Positions 10,015-22,000 of a stretch of DNA of 64,000 nt are shown here, in pieces (positions within the stretch are counted from its first letter, which is position 1; each line of letters begins with the position of its first letter). A program made the position numbers and the translations under genes. Source of the stretch: Thuidium tamariscinum (taxonomy: Eukaryota; Streptophyta; Bryopsida; Hypnales; Thuidiaceae); contig OX344758.2 in assembly GCA_947034885.2 (NCBI GenBank), forward strand, positions 5,520,501-5,584,500, given 5' to 3'. Under the pieces are notes generated by a model that was given only the letters and a program-made list of their open reading frames with translations, made no database searches and was not told the DNA's origin.

Positions 10015-12513
10015 TCACATTTTCAAAGAGTCATCTGAAATGCCGGATTCAGAAGTGGAAACTCTGCGGGAATCAAGATTCATGGTGACGGGGCCATCAT
10101 TTACCAGATGGACCTGCACAGTAAAAGCACTTCTCGTTACAAATCACTGCCACGGTCTCTTTCTAATCGGCGACACATCACAATTAGCTAGAAAAGAGAT
10201 CCTATAGCTTGCTGAAGATGTCAACGAGCAATCAACTACTCAAAGTAAATTAGAAAGCGTAACCTACAAGCAAAACAAGACAAGGAGGTCTGAGACGAAA
10301 CCTGCATCATTGACCCAAAAACTCCGTCTGCAAGAGCATAACCAATGCAATGAGATTCTGAGTTGCTAGCTAAGCAGAGCAAATGTAAATGACACAAACA
10401 AAAATTAGTAAATTGAGCCTCATGCATGCAGTAAGGTAAATATAATATTTGCGTCACATAAAGCATTTTGACATATGTAAAGAGTATGATTCTTGGGAGA
10501 TGAGAAGAGCTTTGGAGAAATCACTTCAACCAAAGAGACAAATCTGTTTTAAGTCAAATTTTCATAACTATGTATAAAGTTCTTATGCAATTTCAAATTG
10601 GGAGCTAGTATTTCAAAGTGAAAGGTTGTGAGACCAGTGTCTGTGACAGTAGGCAACATCATTTTCATTCGAAGATCAGTAGACATAGACAGTTAGCCAA
10701 ATCGTGCTTACAACACTTACTAACAAGCTCGACCAATCATATGAATAAACGAGTTGTTCAAAACAGGCGTCAGTACAGGAGACGGGTTCAGGTCCTTTCG
10801 GCTTCATTGTTTTCTGCCTTTGTCAAATTCGGTGCAACTGCAATAGATGATTTGTTACCTTTTACGGCGTCAGGCTTGTAAGCTCTCCCCACTCTCTGAA
10901 CAAGAGATTCGTAAAATGGCTTGGCAAGCTGTGGAGGCATGGCAACATGAAAATCCGGTTTGTTGCCTTTTAACACTCCGTACAGAGTGAATTGGCTGAC
11001 TGCATCTCATACCACCTCCGAATTAAAAACACGAGTAAGCATTGATTTTTCTAGAATATGAAATGCCCTGATAACTGGAACAGTTTAAGCTACAACAAGA
11101 AGCAAAGTGAAATGCACGAGAGTGCAACAGAAAGAAAATTACCAAGCAAGACTTCATAGTTCCTTTGCATCACCTGCAGTGCAGGATAGGACTGGACGAT
11201 TAGTATCTCATTGATGCACTTACTGACATTACGTCGCCTGCGAATGCAATGCATTGTTCTGCTCCATTTAGAAATCAAGCTACTGTATAGGGAGATGGTA
11301 ACAATCAAGATACCACGAGAAAATCGATTGATTTTGTCTCAGGTTGAATACTACGTGCAGCTGCATAAAAAACTAATGGCAACTTTGTGCCGCTCCATAA
11401 TACTCAAGAGTAGTATACAAATTTCTTCTTGTCCACTGTAGCACAAAAAAATTCTAAAATGTTGAAGAGCTGGATTACTACTGAAGTATTTATTCCACAG
11501 CCAAGCAGACACTCTCTCAGATGAGCCCGTATACAAGCATACCGATAAAGGAAATAAATGAATGTAAGGACTGAATGCAAGGCAATAAATAATTCAAATA
11601 TGAGTCACATCTGCCTTTGCAAACATAACATGAGCTCAAGAAAAGAATCTGCACAAAAAGAAGCTGGATTCCTTTCTCAGCTCACTGTTCACGTGGATTC
11701 CAAATGGTCTTCAGGCAGGTTCTCAAGAACTTGAGGTCTCGTTGAGAAAGAATGCTCCTACAAGTCGCAAAAGGTGAAAAGAAAAGAAAGAAAGACCTAA
11801 ATTTAAGAACGATCAAATCGAAAGTCAAGAGGCTCACGTTCTGGTCCCAAGGTTTGCCAGTCTTCTCGTTCTGAAAGAGACGCATGTTGAGGATCTTTCG
11901 GCAGCTGAAAAAAGTACAGAGCATCAAATTAGATGCTAAAAACCGGCTTTCAAAGATTGCCTCACTCGAAGAGCCTCTTCAATATTCAAAATTGAGGACT
12001 TTGCACACAATGGCAAAACCTAGAATAAATTCCTATAAATCAAGCAATGATAGTAACCGAGATACAGAGACGTCGTTACAAACATGAATTCAGAGTCTAT
12101 GTCAGTGTCGGAGTCGAGAAGGCCAACAAGCACCAGCAGCCCATGCCCGATTTCTGATACAATCTTACCATCCACCTGCCAAATTACACCCAGAACCCTA
12201 AATTTTCAATTTCAGGCTGATTGACCTAATTGGTGAATCCAGGTTATCGATTCAAATAAATAACACATTAATCTAAGCCATTCAGGGTTCAAGTGCGATG
12301 TAAGATATCCATGGTTCCATCTTCCTTCCTATGCAATCTCGGTAAGATGAGAAAACATATCCGTATCAGACATTGTAAACTGTCCCGTTCTACAAGTTCA
12401 AAAAAAAATTCCAGTAAAGCAGTTCCATGGAGGTAAGGATTGAAATAGAAAGAGAGGTCAAGAAAACAAGCCTCGATGCGCGCAGACGTGACCCGCTGCA
12501 CCACAGCCCTCAT
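10015..12513 (-). CDS. DTD: D-aminoacyl-tRNA deacylase (DTD), seven exons, 165 aa
   Basis: This enzyme hydrolyses D-amino acids (and glycine) mischarged on tRNA, a proofreading step after aminoacylation. Exons, in coding order: 12513-12472, 12175-12084, 11904-11838, 11173-11143, 10999-10859, 10327-10302 and 10113-10015. All phases match and give 498 nt. The start MRAVVQRVTSA is the family start. The catalytic SQFT motif lies at residues 79-82 (LVSQFTLYG). The second conserved motif, GPVT, which carries the Gly-cisPro pair, is at 140-143 (NDGPVTMNLDS). Other family signatures are ICRKILNMRLFQNE, KPWDQNVMQRNYEVLL, KGNKPDFHVAMPP and DGVFGSMMQV. The length suits the plant family, with a short Ser-rich tail. 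Six introns end in AG and five begin with GT. Intron 1 begins GAG|GCTTGT, a GC donor. The gene looks intact, and family assignment is near certain. Targeting (cytosol or organelle) cannot be told from the sequence. Confidence 0.9.
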
Positions 12514-12984
12514 TGTGCGCTATGGGGGTGAGACACGCAAAGTGTAGAATGGGAACCCCAACCTGGGAAGCAGCTGCACACCGAGATGACTCAAATCACT
12601 GCTGCACAAAATCCAAACTCCACATGATAAGGTGGGCACCCCAAAACCGCCACTTTTTGCTAAGGAGTAGTAGGCGGTTTTAATAAGGGCCTCTTTTGGG
12701 AACCTTCTCTACTACTTTTTGCATGCCGCAATGCTTGTTTTTAAAAACACCATACCTTTTTTGGACCATGTATATAGGTTTAGCAAGGGCTATAAGTCAC
12801 GAACAGATCTCTATGACAAATTTCTTTTGAAATTCATAACTAATTTATAACCTTCTTTCCTTTCAACTTGCTTTCTATACCCTTGAATTATGAAGATCAA
12901 TAGTTATGATTGAAAAATATACAACTAATTATGTACAATATCTTATTCGCTGCTAATATAACTCTTTAGTTCTCTAATACATAT
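12514..12984. other. 5' flank of the deacylase gene
   Basis: This stretch lies upstream of the deacylase start codon. It includes a GC-richer part to about 12600 (probable 5' untranslated region or promoter) and an imperfect hairpin 'ccaaaaccgcc ... ggcggtttt' at about 12643-12682. No TATA box can be assigned with confidence. Confidence 0.35.
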
Positions 12985-13150
12985 TTTCTTGAAGGAAGTT
13001 CTAATGTAGAAAAAAATGCAACATTTGGATATTGTATGAGAAAGTTATGAAGGGTCAAAGATTCATTTTAGAAAATGTTCTAAATTTTTTTCCAGAATAT
13101 ATGTATATTGATTTTGGAAATGTATATAGATGGTGATGAGGGCAATATTA
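12985..13150 (+). repeat. Dispersed repeat family R1, copy 3
   Basis: This matches copies at 130-290 and 1020-1180 in block order (atttggatattgtatg, gaaagttatgaagggtcaaag, gattttggaaatgtat). It lacks coding capacity and visible ends, as do the other copies. Confidence 0.45.
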
Positions 13151-15247
13151 AGTGAGTTGTGATTTGGAATGTACACACCTTTTGTGCACTTGTAATTACC
13201 ATTGTCCAAAATGCAACGTGCAAATCTAAATATTGATGATACAAGATGTGCAAAAGTTTCAATATGAGAGTATAGTGTCAATTTTGGGTCACCAATAGAC
13301 AACACTTTGATAACTTATTCATATAGTGTCCAAACAATGCATACTAAAGTACTTTGGAATTTTCTTTTGCTTGCCTACAAGGTCCAATAAAAAAAAATTC
13401 AACAATAATAATTTTTAAAACTTTTTACAAGTGTTGATTTTTGGTGCACTTATTTTCATTAACAAAACATTTAATGAAAAATAACAAAATTCTAGCACAT
13501 CCATTTCTTGTTGATGTTATACTTTAGGCATCCAAATTCTTATGGTTAAATTACTTGGAGTTTTGTAATAATATAATAATTCAAATTGTGTTGGTATACA
13601 AGGTTGAACACTAATATCAATACCAATATCAATATTAATAGCATATATTCTATCTCCTTGATACTAATTTGGACAAATATCCAAATGATATTCTAGTATC
13701 TATGTATTTGTTTGGACAACTATGAAGATGATATACAATTAGGGAGGCTACCTAAGTATTACCTACGTCAAAGTCTATGTCTCTTGGTAAAATAATGCAA
13801 CATTGAAATTCGACAATGTTTGAAATTACAAAACTTAGCCAACATCCTATGCTCTAGTTAGACTTGTTAAGATATAAATTAAAATATAATAAATATGGCA
13901 TGATTGTGATGAAGTTTTCAAAAATTGCAAAGTGGCATATTTGAATAGTGTAGAAATATTAATGAAAGTAATCTTAATCCTCAAAAAAATCTCAAAGTCA
14001 ATTATATAGGATTTGGTAAGGCTGCAAATATTGATAATGCTTTTGGCTATTACTGGTAAAGTTAGGAATACTACCAAAGGTCATAATATATTTTTGAACT
14101 GTACTAAAGGTCATGAAATATTTTGAACTTTGTTAAATGAACTTTCAAAAATTCTAAATTGAATTAATAAATAAAAATTGAAGCAAAAAAGAAATGATTT
14201 CATGTGAGGCCTAATGAATTTGATTCCAAGTACCAATATGATTATTTAAAAATTTAATCCTTTCTTTAAATACTAGTATCTATATAATAATAAAAATTTG
14301 AATAATCCCTAATGACCTAATAGAGACTTGGATGAAATTTGGATGCTCTAAGAAATCGTGTCTTTTCTAACTTCTTTGATTCTATGATACATAGTGAAAA
14401 TGAATTATTTGAAGAAATACTTATAGATATTTTTTCAAATCATATTTATTATATTTAATATTTAAAATGTATTTGAATTCCAATTGATATTTTTTATTTA
14501 CTAAATTTAATGATTGATTATAGTTTCATCATACATTGATTAATATCAAATGTTTAAAGGTGTAATCATACAAATATAACTACTATAATAGTTAGATATA
14601 TTTTTTTTGGCATGGTTTACATTACCTAATGTATAAAAAATTGAAAGGGAATTTGAGGCTTTTTTAGGATGCATTTTTTGGTTACCATGTGTATAAACTA
14701 TAAATTTTCAAACATCCAAAAGTCAATCATAGGCTCAAATATATGAAGATTGTACATGTGAAGCTACATTTTACATTCACTTAGGTTCAGTTGCCTAAGT
14801 TGTTGTCAAAATTCAATGTTGAAATGGATCAATTTAGATTTAATACTTGTACCTTTACAAGGAAAAGTCAAGGGTCGAAGTTCCAACATTTTAAAAGACT
14901 CAATTTGTGAGTTATATAAGGAAAAAAATGGAAGAATAGGAGGTTATAAGACAAGATAGAAAAAAAATGCAAAAATCCTCAAAGATACTAAAAACTTATT
15001 GATATTAAATGTTTTCAAAGAATTTTTTGTGATTTTTTCTAAATACTCAAGTCTTTACAATAAATATCTAGAAGTACCAAAAAAAATTCAAAAAACAAAT
15101 CTAATGTCAAGTTTTGACATTTATTATTGCAATAGTAATGCTTTGTATGTGAAGGTAAGAATACTCTATATGTGGGGGTAAGGCTCTTTATAGACTAACT
15201 TCACCAATGTAAAGCAAGAGTAAACCCAAGTCTATATTGCTTCAAAG
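13151..15247. other. AT-rich spacer, nothing recognised
   Basis: About 2.1 kb of very AT-rich sequence. No exon-like composition, splice chain, inverted-repeat element or RNA gene could be supported. Confidence 0.55.
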
Positions 15248-15535
15248 TAGGGGGCTGTAAAAGTGACCCTTTACCAGCTGATTTGCATTTTGGGAAAGCT
15301 AAACTCCTTAAAACAATTTTTAGTAATTTTTTCTCGTAAGAAAAATGGAATTGGCATCTAACCCAAGTCGTTTCATATTTTTTGGACCTTCATGGAATTA
15401 GTTATGAATTTTTGAAGTTGAAAACACACTGGTTTCTAAAATCGACCCCCTCCTGAAATGTACACTTCTGGTACATGTTAGAGGCAAAATCTACCAGATT
15501 GATTTTAGAGACAGGGTTGCAATTACAACCCCCTA
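15248..15535. mobile_element. 288-bp miniature inverted-repeat element
   Basis: The ends are inverted repeats: TAGGGGGCTGTAAAAGTGAC at the left, against TAGGGGGTTGTAATTGCAAC read inward from the right. No clear target-site duplication is present and there is no coding sequence. TAGGG-type ends are seen in some hAT-type miniatures, but the expected 8-bp duplication is missing, so the superfamily is left open. Confidence 0.45.
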
Positions 15536-18500
15536 CCTTACATTGGCTAAATTGTGAGCCCGATTATAAGGTGGTGTGTCACTTATTATAAGATTAGAAG
15601 TAAGGAAATTGTATTGTTTTGCATTTAAGGTTGGAATTAATTATAATCAAGTATTGGTTGAGTGGTCAAATAACATGCAATGGCTAGTAGTTTATTTTTA
15701 TTTTTGTTATCCATGCAAGTAAAGTTACACTATACTATATTGGTGCATTGTTTGCATTTTAGGATGTGGAGAAGAGGCATTCTTTCCTTCATGTGGTTGT
15801 AAGGGCTCGTCACTTATTGATTGTAAAGAAATCTGCTTTCAAATTATCATGTTGGAAAGTGGTGATGTGGTAGTAAGTGCTATTTTGTAGGAAAAAAATG
15901 GAATATTTTATAGATGTTTTTAGATTTTATTTTCATCATTACAATGAAAAGAATTCTTTTGAAAAATTCATAGTATGTCTATTTGGAAATTTTTTTTGGG
16001 GGTCACAATTAAGGCATGCATACCCTTTTCTAACAATGCTCCTTCACAAACAACTAAATCAATGGTCAAAGTTGGGCTAGTTTCAAGAAATTTGTTTTTT
16101 TAAGTCAACACTAGTTCCTAAAAGGCAAAAAGTAACCAACAATGCTTGGGAGATGAACAATTTTTTGAGACAACTAGTAAACATTGAAGCATTTTTGTAT
16201 TTCAAAATTCAAAGATGTCTTATATATTAGGGATTCATGTCCTATGACCTTTAAATTAGAATTTTTGTAGTTTTTTCACACAATCTACAAAATTCAATTT
16301 CAAACCAATTGCATTTACTTCTACTTCATTTGCTAAAATTTGCTAACAGGATTTGAATTAAAATAATGCTTGGCTTAAGTAAAGATACCTTATGTAAGAA
16401 CTAGATAGCTAGGAATTCAATTTAATTTTGGAACTTAGGATGTCTTAGGTTATTTTAAAGCCCTTTTTTTGGCGTGTAGGACCTATTTCAACGCGCAACT
16501 ATTGTCTCAACGAGATCTTGTAGATCCTAATTGTAGATGCTTTTGGAACCTTTATTTTTCATTTTAGATATTGCAAGAAATACTTTTGGCCTAATTTTTG
16601 TCCCCTTGTTCTTGAATAGTTTTTTTAATTTTTATTTATTTATTTATTAATATTAATATTAATATTTTTTTATAAATTTTGTGTTGTATGTCAATTTCAC
16701 ATCAAATTTGAAGCAAAGATATACATGGTTGTTGTAGATATTGAATTTTTTTTTCAATTTTTCTTAATGTCATTCATATTTGTGAAATAAAATAAGAGCT
16801 CTATACTTAGGGGATAAAGTCACAACAATGGTACCGTATATAAAAGCATCTCTACCCCATGAAAGGATTTAGTTTCAAACTTTGACCTACCATGAAAGTA
16901 TAGGTAGATAGAGGTTGACTACTTGATGACAATACTATTTAGCTATATCAACTTAGCAATGCAACAACTTGAGGCCGGGAGTAATGCCGTAAGAGAGGGG
17001 ATATATTTGCCCTTCTTCAAACATAATGATGTGAAATATTTTACATCATTTTATCCTTCCATCAATAATAATAGGGGCACATGGTAAGAAATATGCAATT
17101 GATGAGATATGTATTGAAGCGCATTGTAAATAAATAAGTATTCAAAAATAAATAATAAATAATAAATAATAATTTAAAAATACAACAAAAATGCAATAAT
17201 AAAAAACAATGAGTAAAAATTAAATAATTAAATAATTAGAAGTGGTCAATATAAATTGTACTAATCAATTGTAGCCAATGCAGTTGGATTGTTGGATGAA
17301 CTTTGTGGAGAGGGCTTTGAGGGTTGGTTCATGGAAGACCTAAAAAATGTTTAAAAACAAACAAAATTATAATTCAATCACTTACATTGGTAGAAGAGAC
17401 AACCAAGGACCCAAATTCTAAAACAATAGTATGTCTAAGAGGCAACCAAGGATCCAAATTCTAAAACAATAGTATAAGAGACAACCAAAGATCCAAATTC
17501 TAAAGATAAAGCAACTTAGTGATCTAATGTTATATTATAAATTAAGCACATATTTGTATTGATTGCATCTCGATTTATATTCAAATTTATCTTTCATTAA
17601 ATTTGAATTTAATGTGTTATATTGATTCTATATAGTTTATGTCATCAAAAAGGGTGAAATAAGACAAACAATACTTGAGCCTACTAAAATTTATAGCCAT
17701 GAAAAATACCTAGATTAATCCTCCTAAAACAATGAAGGAGGGACTCAATACTCAATCCAATAGTGAATGCTAGGACTAGATGCTTGAATACTTGTCAATT
17801 TCAAAACTTGATTTAGAAAATACCAACTAACTAAAATTGAAATTTGAAAATCCAACAATTATCATTCTTTTCATTGAGATGGTTTTTTAAATTCACACAA
17901 GGACATTTTTGAAGACAATAAAGGTGGTATCAATGCTTCTTCTTGTCATTGTCATTGTGTCTTGCTCTTCCAGAGGATTTTATTCACTCATTCACCATCC
18001 AATCATGACAAACATTGCCCTTCCTAACACACATTTGTCTTTGAAAATTTTGCCCGAAGTTCAGAAACTCAAACATGTATATGAAACATCAAGTTTCTTG
18101 ATTAGGTAAATTTTCATTACTTTGTCTCGGTTCAAGATGCATGGCCTATACGGGAAATCTGCAAACATACTAATTTGTAGCTTGAAAATTGTGTGTGAAG
18201 ATATGTGTCACAACTCTTGAAATTGATATTATGAATGCCCATGAATATCAACAATTTAACGAAAATGATGTTATGAATGCCCAGGAGTAAAGGTGAATTG
18301 AGTGTTCTTCAAATTGTGATTGAGTTTGAAAACTCAACTGGGATAAGAAAATTCATGCTATGTAACTGCCCTTGAGTCAGCATGATTCCACTTCCTGGTC
18401 TACTTCATTGCATGTCATCTCAAACCTGTCATTCGAACTGAAACTATGATAAGGCCTTCAATGTATGAATGGAGCTCAGTCACACATAATTCAACTCAAC

Positions 18501-19039
18501 CAGTTGAAGTTCCGGATGAGTTTGGATTTCAGCTCGACTGTCTATACAAGGCTCGGCTACGAAATTCATGAAGAATGCGCCCATTCAGTCGTAAACACAA
18601 TTGCCTGAGCAAAGTGGACCACAATTGAGTTGAGACTGAGAAAAAATCAATAAACCTGTCGCGAACATTCTCTCTGTTAGTAGCAAGCGACAAAATCAAT
18701 CAATCTAATGTCAATTTGACGAGAGGGGTTAGGAGGATCAGTTAGGCCATAGGAACACATCAGTTTAGCCTCTGGCGGTCTAGTGCTGAGAAAAATCAAT
18801 AAATCGATCCCGGGCACTCAGGCACTGTTAATAGCAAGCCAAAAAACCCAAGAAGAATCGATTCTAAATCGATCTCTGTTAATAGCAAGCGAAAAAACCA
18901 ACCAAACGGCTACTATCAATGTAATGAACTGTGGGGATGGAGGGATCAACTAAGCCATTCATTTGGATCATATCGATCGGTCTCGTGATCTGACCACTGC
19001 AACCATCGAAACTTTCCCATGGATACGCCCGACGGGTGG
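15536..19039. other. AT-rich spacer and 3' flank of the DUF641-like gene
   Basis: Nothing with clear coding character occurs up to about 18100, apart from a doubtful short frame at 17909-18109 (listed separately). Simple repeats of TTA/TTTA and AATATT type lie at 16630-16670. From about 18400 the composition becomes GC-richer. 18600-18960 contains loosely repeated phrases such as 'aatcaataaa-c' and 'agcaagcgacaaaa', consistent with 3' untranslated or downstream DNA of the minus-strand gene that ends at 19040. Confidence 0.45.
17909..18109 (+). CDS. Doubtful 66-residue frame with a signal-peptide-like start
   Basis: The frame begins MKTIKVVSMLLLVIVIVSCS, with a basic start, a hydrophobic core and a small-residue stretch, as in a secretory signal peptide. 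A short polar remainder of about 45 residues follows, without cysteine pairs or any recognised family motif. A donor-like AG|GTAAAT overlaps its end (at about 18106), so it could be a first exon, but no continuation was found. In DNA this AT-rich, a hydrophobic run can arise by chance. No function is proposed. Confidence 0.18.
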   Translation: MKTIKVVSMLLLVIVIVSCSSRGFYSLIHHPIMTNIALPNTHLSLKILPEVQKLKHVYETSSFLIR

Positions 19040-22000
19040 TTACTGATATTTGCTACAACAGTAGACCTGGCACTTGATGATTTGTCGATCCACAAGAAAG
19101 CCCGGGTTCAGCATGATGCCGACCTTGGAGCGGGCTCCCACGGGCGGGTCCTCCTCAAACGCCGTGACCTGCTGCATGAAGCGCGCGTCGAACTCGGCCG
19201 CGGGCGAGACGCGGAAGATGGACACGGGCTGGTCGAACGCGAACGCCATGTGGTGCACCAGCCACACGCCCTTGGAGGCGTGGAAAAACGCCTCCATGAG
19301 CGACAGCGAAATCTCCTGCAGCTCCGCCAACTTGCCCAGCTGCGACAGAATGAGCTCCATGCGCACCACAAAGAAGCGGTGGAAGCTCGCGTTCACCACC
19401 ACGGCGTTCGCCTGGCTCGAAGACTGGCTCAGGCGCTTCTCGATCGAGCTCCACTCCTGGCTGCGCAGGCTCTGGAAAGCCTGGAAGCATTGCTGTTTCA
19501 ATGTGTCCGGGCAGAAGATGGAAGACGCGCCGTTGGGTTCGAAGCTCACGTTCTCGAAGCTCTCGAACAGCACCTGCAGCGAATCGCCGTACTAATTCGT
19601 TAGGCCGGCAAAGTTTCACTTGAGCTATTGGCACAAATCAACAAAAACTGACCCTCGAAAATCACCTGCGTCGAATTGTCTTATTCGTTTTTTGGAATGG
19701 AAACTTCAACAAATTGGCACCGGAGCAGACCAACCTCAGATGATCTGTAATGCCAGTCTTCGTTTTGAGAGCTTTGTATCACAAATTTGGCACTCGCAAA
19801 CATGGCAATTTAACAAATCACAAGCGCTCGTGATAGCCAACACGGGATGTTTCAGTAAACTCGCAATTTCGATTAGACACAACTTGAATCTGGACACAAG
19901 TGAGTGGGTGCAGGTGCTTAGAACGATATTGTCACGAAAAGATATTATCGCTCCGATGAATTTCAACATGCGAAGTACGGCATGGTTCTGATGACATACG
20001 TCGTAGTCATCCATCAGTCGCCCATCTGAAACCTCAGGTATCCTAGGTTTAAGACCTCTGTGTCACAAATTTGGCACTCTGAAACTTGTCATTTTAGCAA
20101 CTACTGTGTGACCTTATTTCAGCTTGTTCTAGAGAAATAATTTCATTCATGTTACAATTTCATGTCGACAAACTGAAATGTAGACACAAGTGGGTGCACG
20201 TGCTTTCAAAAGGCATGGGTTTTACAACAGAAAATGTCGTTCCAGTGAGTTCCACGAGTGCTCATAACGACATGGTTGTCCATGGCATCGAACGTTTCAA
20301 AGTAGTTTTAAGTATCATTCTAAGTTGCTTTCCCCTATTGTGAGACCTAGAATCATATTTTATGGAAAACTCACTTGAGCAACTCATTTCGGCACTTGGA
20401 AAATGGTCAATGGGTATTTGCTTCAGTACCTGGTTGAGGAAGGATTCGAAGTACAGGATGATGACGTTACGCGGCATGCGGCGGACTGCGCGTCCCACCT
20501 TGTGCTGCTCCAGTAGCGCGGTGATCACCTGCGTGGCGGACTCACCATTCTCTCTGATGTGGTGACAGATCACCGAAGCCAGTTTTCGCAGATTGGCGAT
20601 GGCGTCTTCGAAGACTTTCAAAAACTGCTCGGGCGTCAAGTCCTTTGACTGGAATCGAGCAGCGACGTGCGCCGGGACAAGATCTCTCCCTGAGCCAACA
20701 AAATAAGAGGCGCTGTTGTTGTTTCCTTCCTCCAGTTCCATGTTCCAGAGACCGCTGCTGCGCGCGCTCAACTGGAGCTCCAATTCGTGGCACCGGTACG
20801 TCAACTGGCGACTCTTCTCCTCGGATGCTTCCAGTGCGGATTGCAAGGCGCAGACCTCGTCCACGGCCGCGGCGTGCTTCTCATTGACTTGCTCCAGATT
20901 GTAGCGTAACGTCTTGATGGTGTAGTCCAGGACTTTGATGGAATCGGAATCGGCTTTCACGCTCCCGAGGTCCCCGGATTCCAGAAATGACTCCGTGGGA
21001 GTCGTGAGCTTCGGCATCGTGGAGCTCCCGTGATTCAACTTTTTCTTGCCCCAGTTCCGGAAATTGAATATGTTGTAGGAGCCTGATTTTTGGGTTGAAG
21101 CGATCTTCTTGCCTCCTACTCTGCGAGGGACTTCTGGACGTTCCAACTCCCCCGAAAGAGCCCCTGCAGCCTCGAATTTGAGATCACGTTAGCTCTGTGT
21201 CCGCAGTGGTACGTTGCTACTCCCTCTGTCTAGAAATGAGTTTCCGATTTCAAGTTAAGGATGGTTACTTTGGAAAAAAAAGGAAAAAATGATTAAGGTA
21301 AAAGGAGGTATTAAAAGCACTGTAGTTTACTTCATGTTGAAAGAACAAAAAAAATTGACAAGTTCCAAAAGACTTTCATATAGTCATGCAAATTTGACAA
21401 TTATTGACCATTATGACTTTGAACTACCACTTGACCGTTCTTAATGTTATCAAACTGCCAACTGTAGCAAACATTTTAGTGTTTCTAGTGTTTGACGCCC
21501 ACCCTAACAAATGAGCAACGCCTGAAAGTAACTTATTTGTTCTTTTTTAAGCGCCATGTGACCTGCATTCATTTAGGCACATGGGCAGGAGTGGTCTTGA
21601 GTGAGACCAACTTCCAAGACAACTAATTTGAGATAATCAAAGTATCAAGTGCTTCGCAATTGATGAATCAAACTCTTCTAACACCTGTTGACGTCAGACA
21701 CTGGTTTCAGGATCAAGTGGACACTTATTTCCGGATGAGCCCCCTGTCCAACAGGCAGCACCCACCTTGACAAATTTCCCGCTCACAATCCGGCACCACC
21801 ATCGCTTGGGCATCGCCATCGCCACAACCCCGCCAGCTCGGGATCGATGACGTATTCACGGTCACACACGTGGCTGCAGCTGCAGTTGCTCGCCCAGTAT
21901 TCCAGCCATTCATCTCTCTCGTCATGTCCGGGGCGGCATTGTTATGCAATGTCGTCGTTGCCATCGCCGGCGTCACTCCCTGGAAGGAGCTTTTCCATGT

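Noticed and set aside
16620-16680. TTA/AATATT runs as a possible matrix-attachment or origin site
   Set aside because: Simple low-complexity sequence; nothing supports a function.
19019-19634. Long open frames on the plus strand and other minus frames (for example 19019-19603 + and 19155-19634 -)
   Set aside because: They are other-frame readings of the GC-rich last exon of the DUF641-like gene and lack any family features.
21200-21240. 'actccctctgtctag', similar to the start of Stowaway-type miniatures
   Set aside because: No matching inverted end or TA duplication was found in the same intron.
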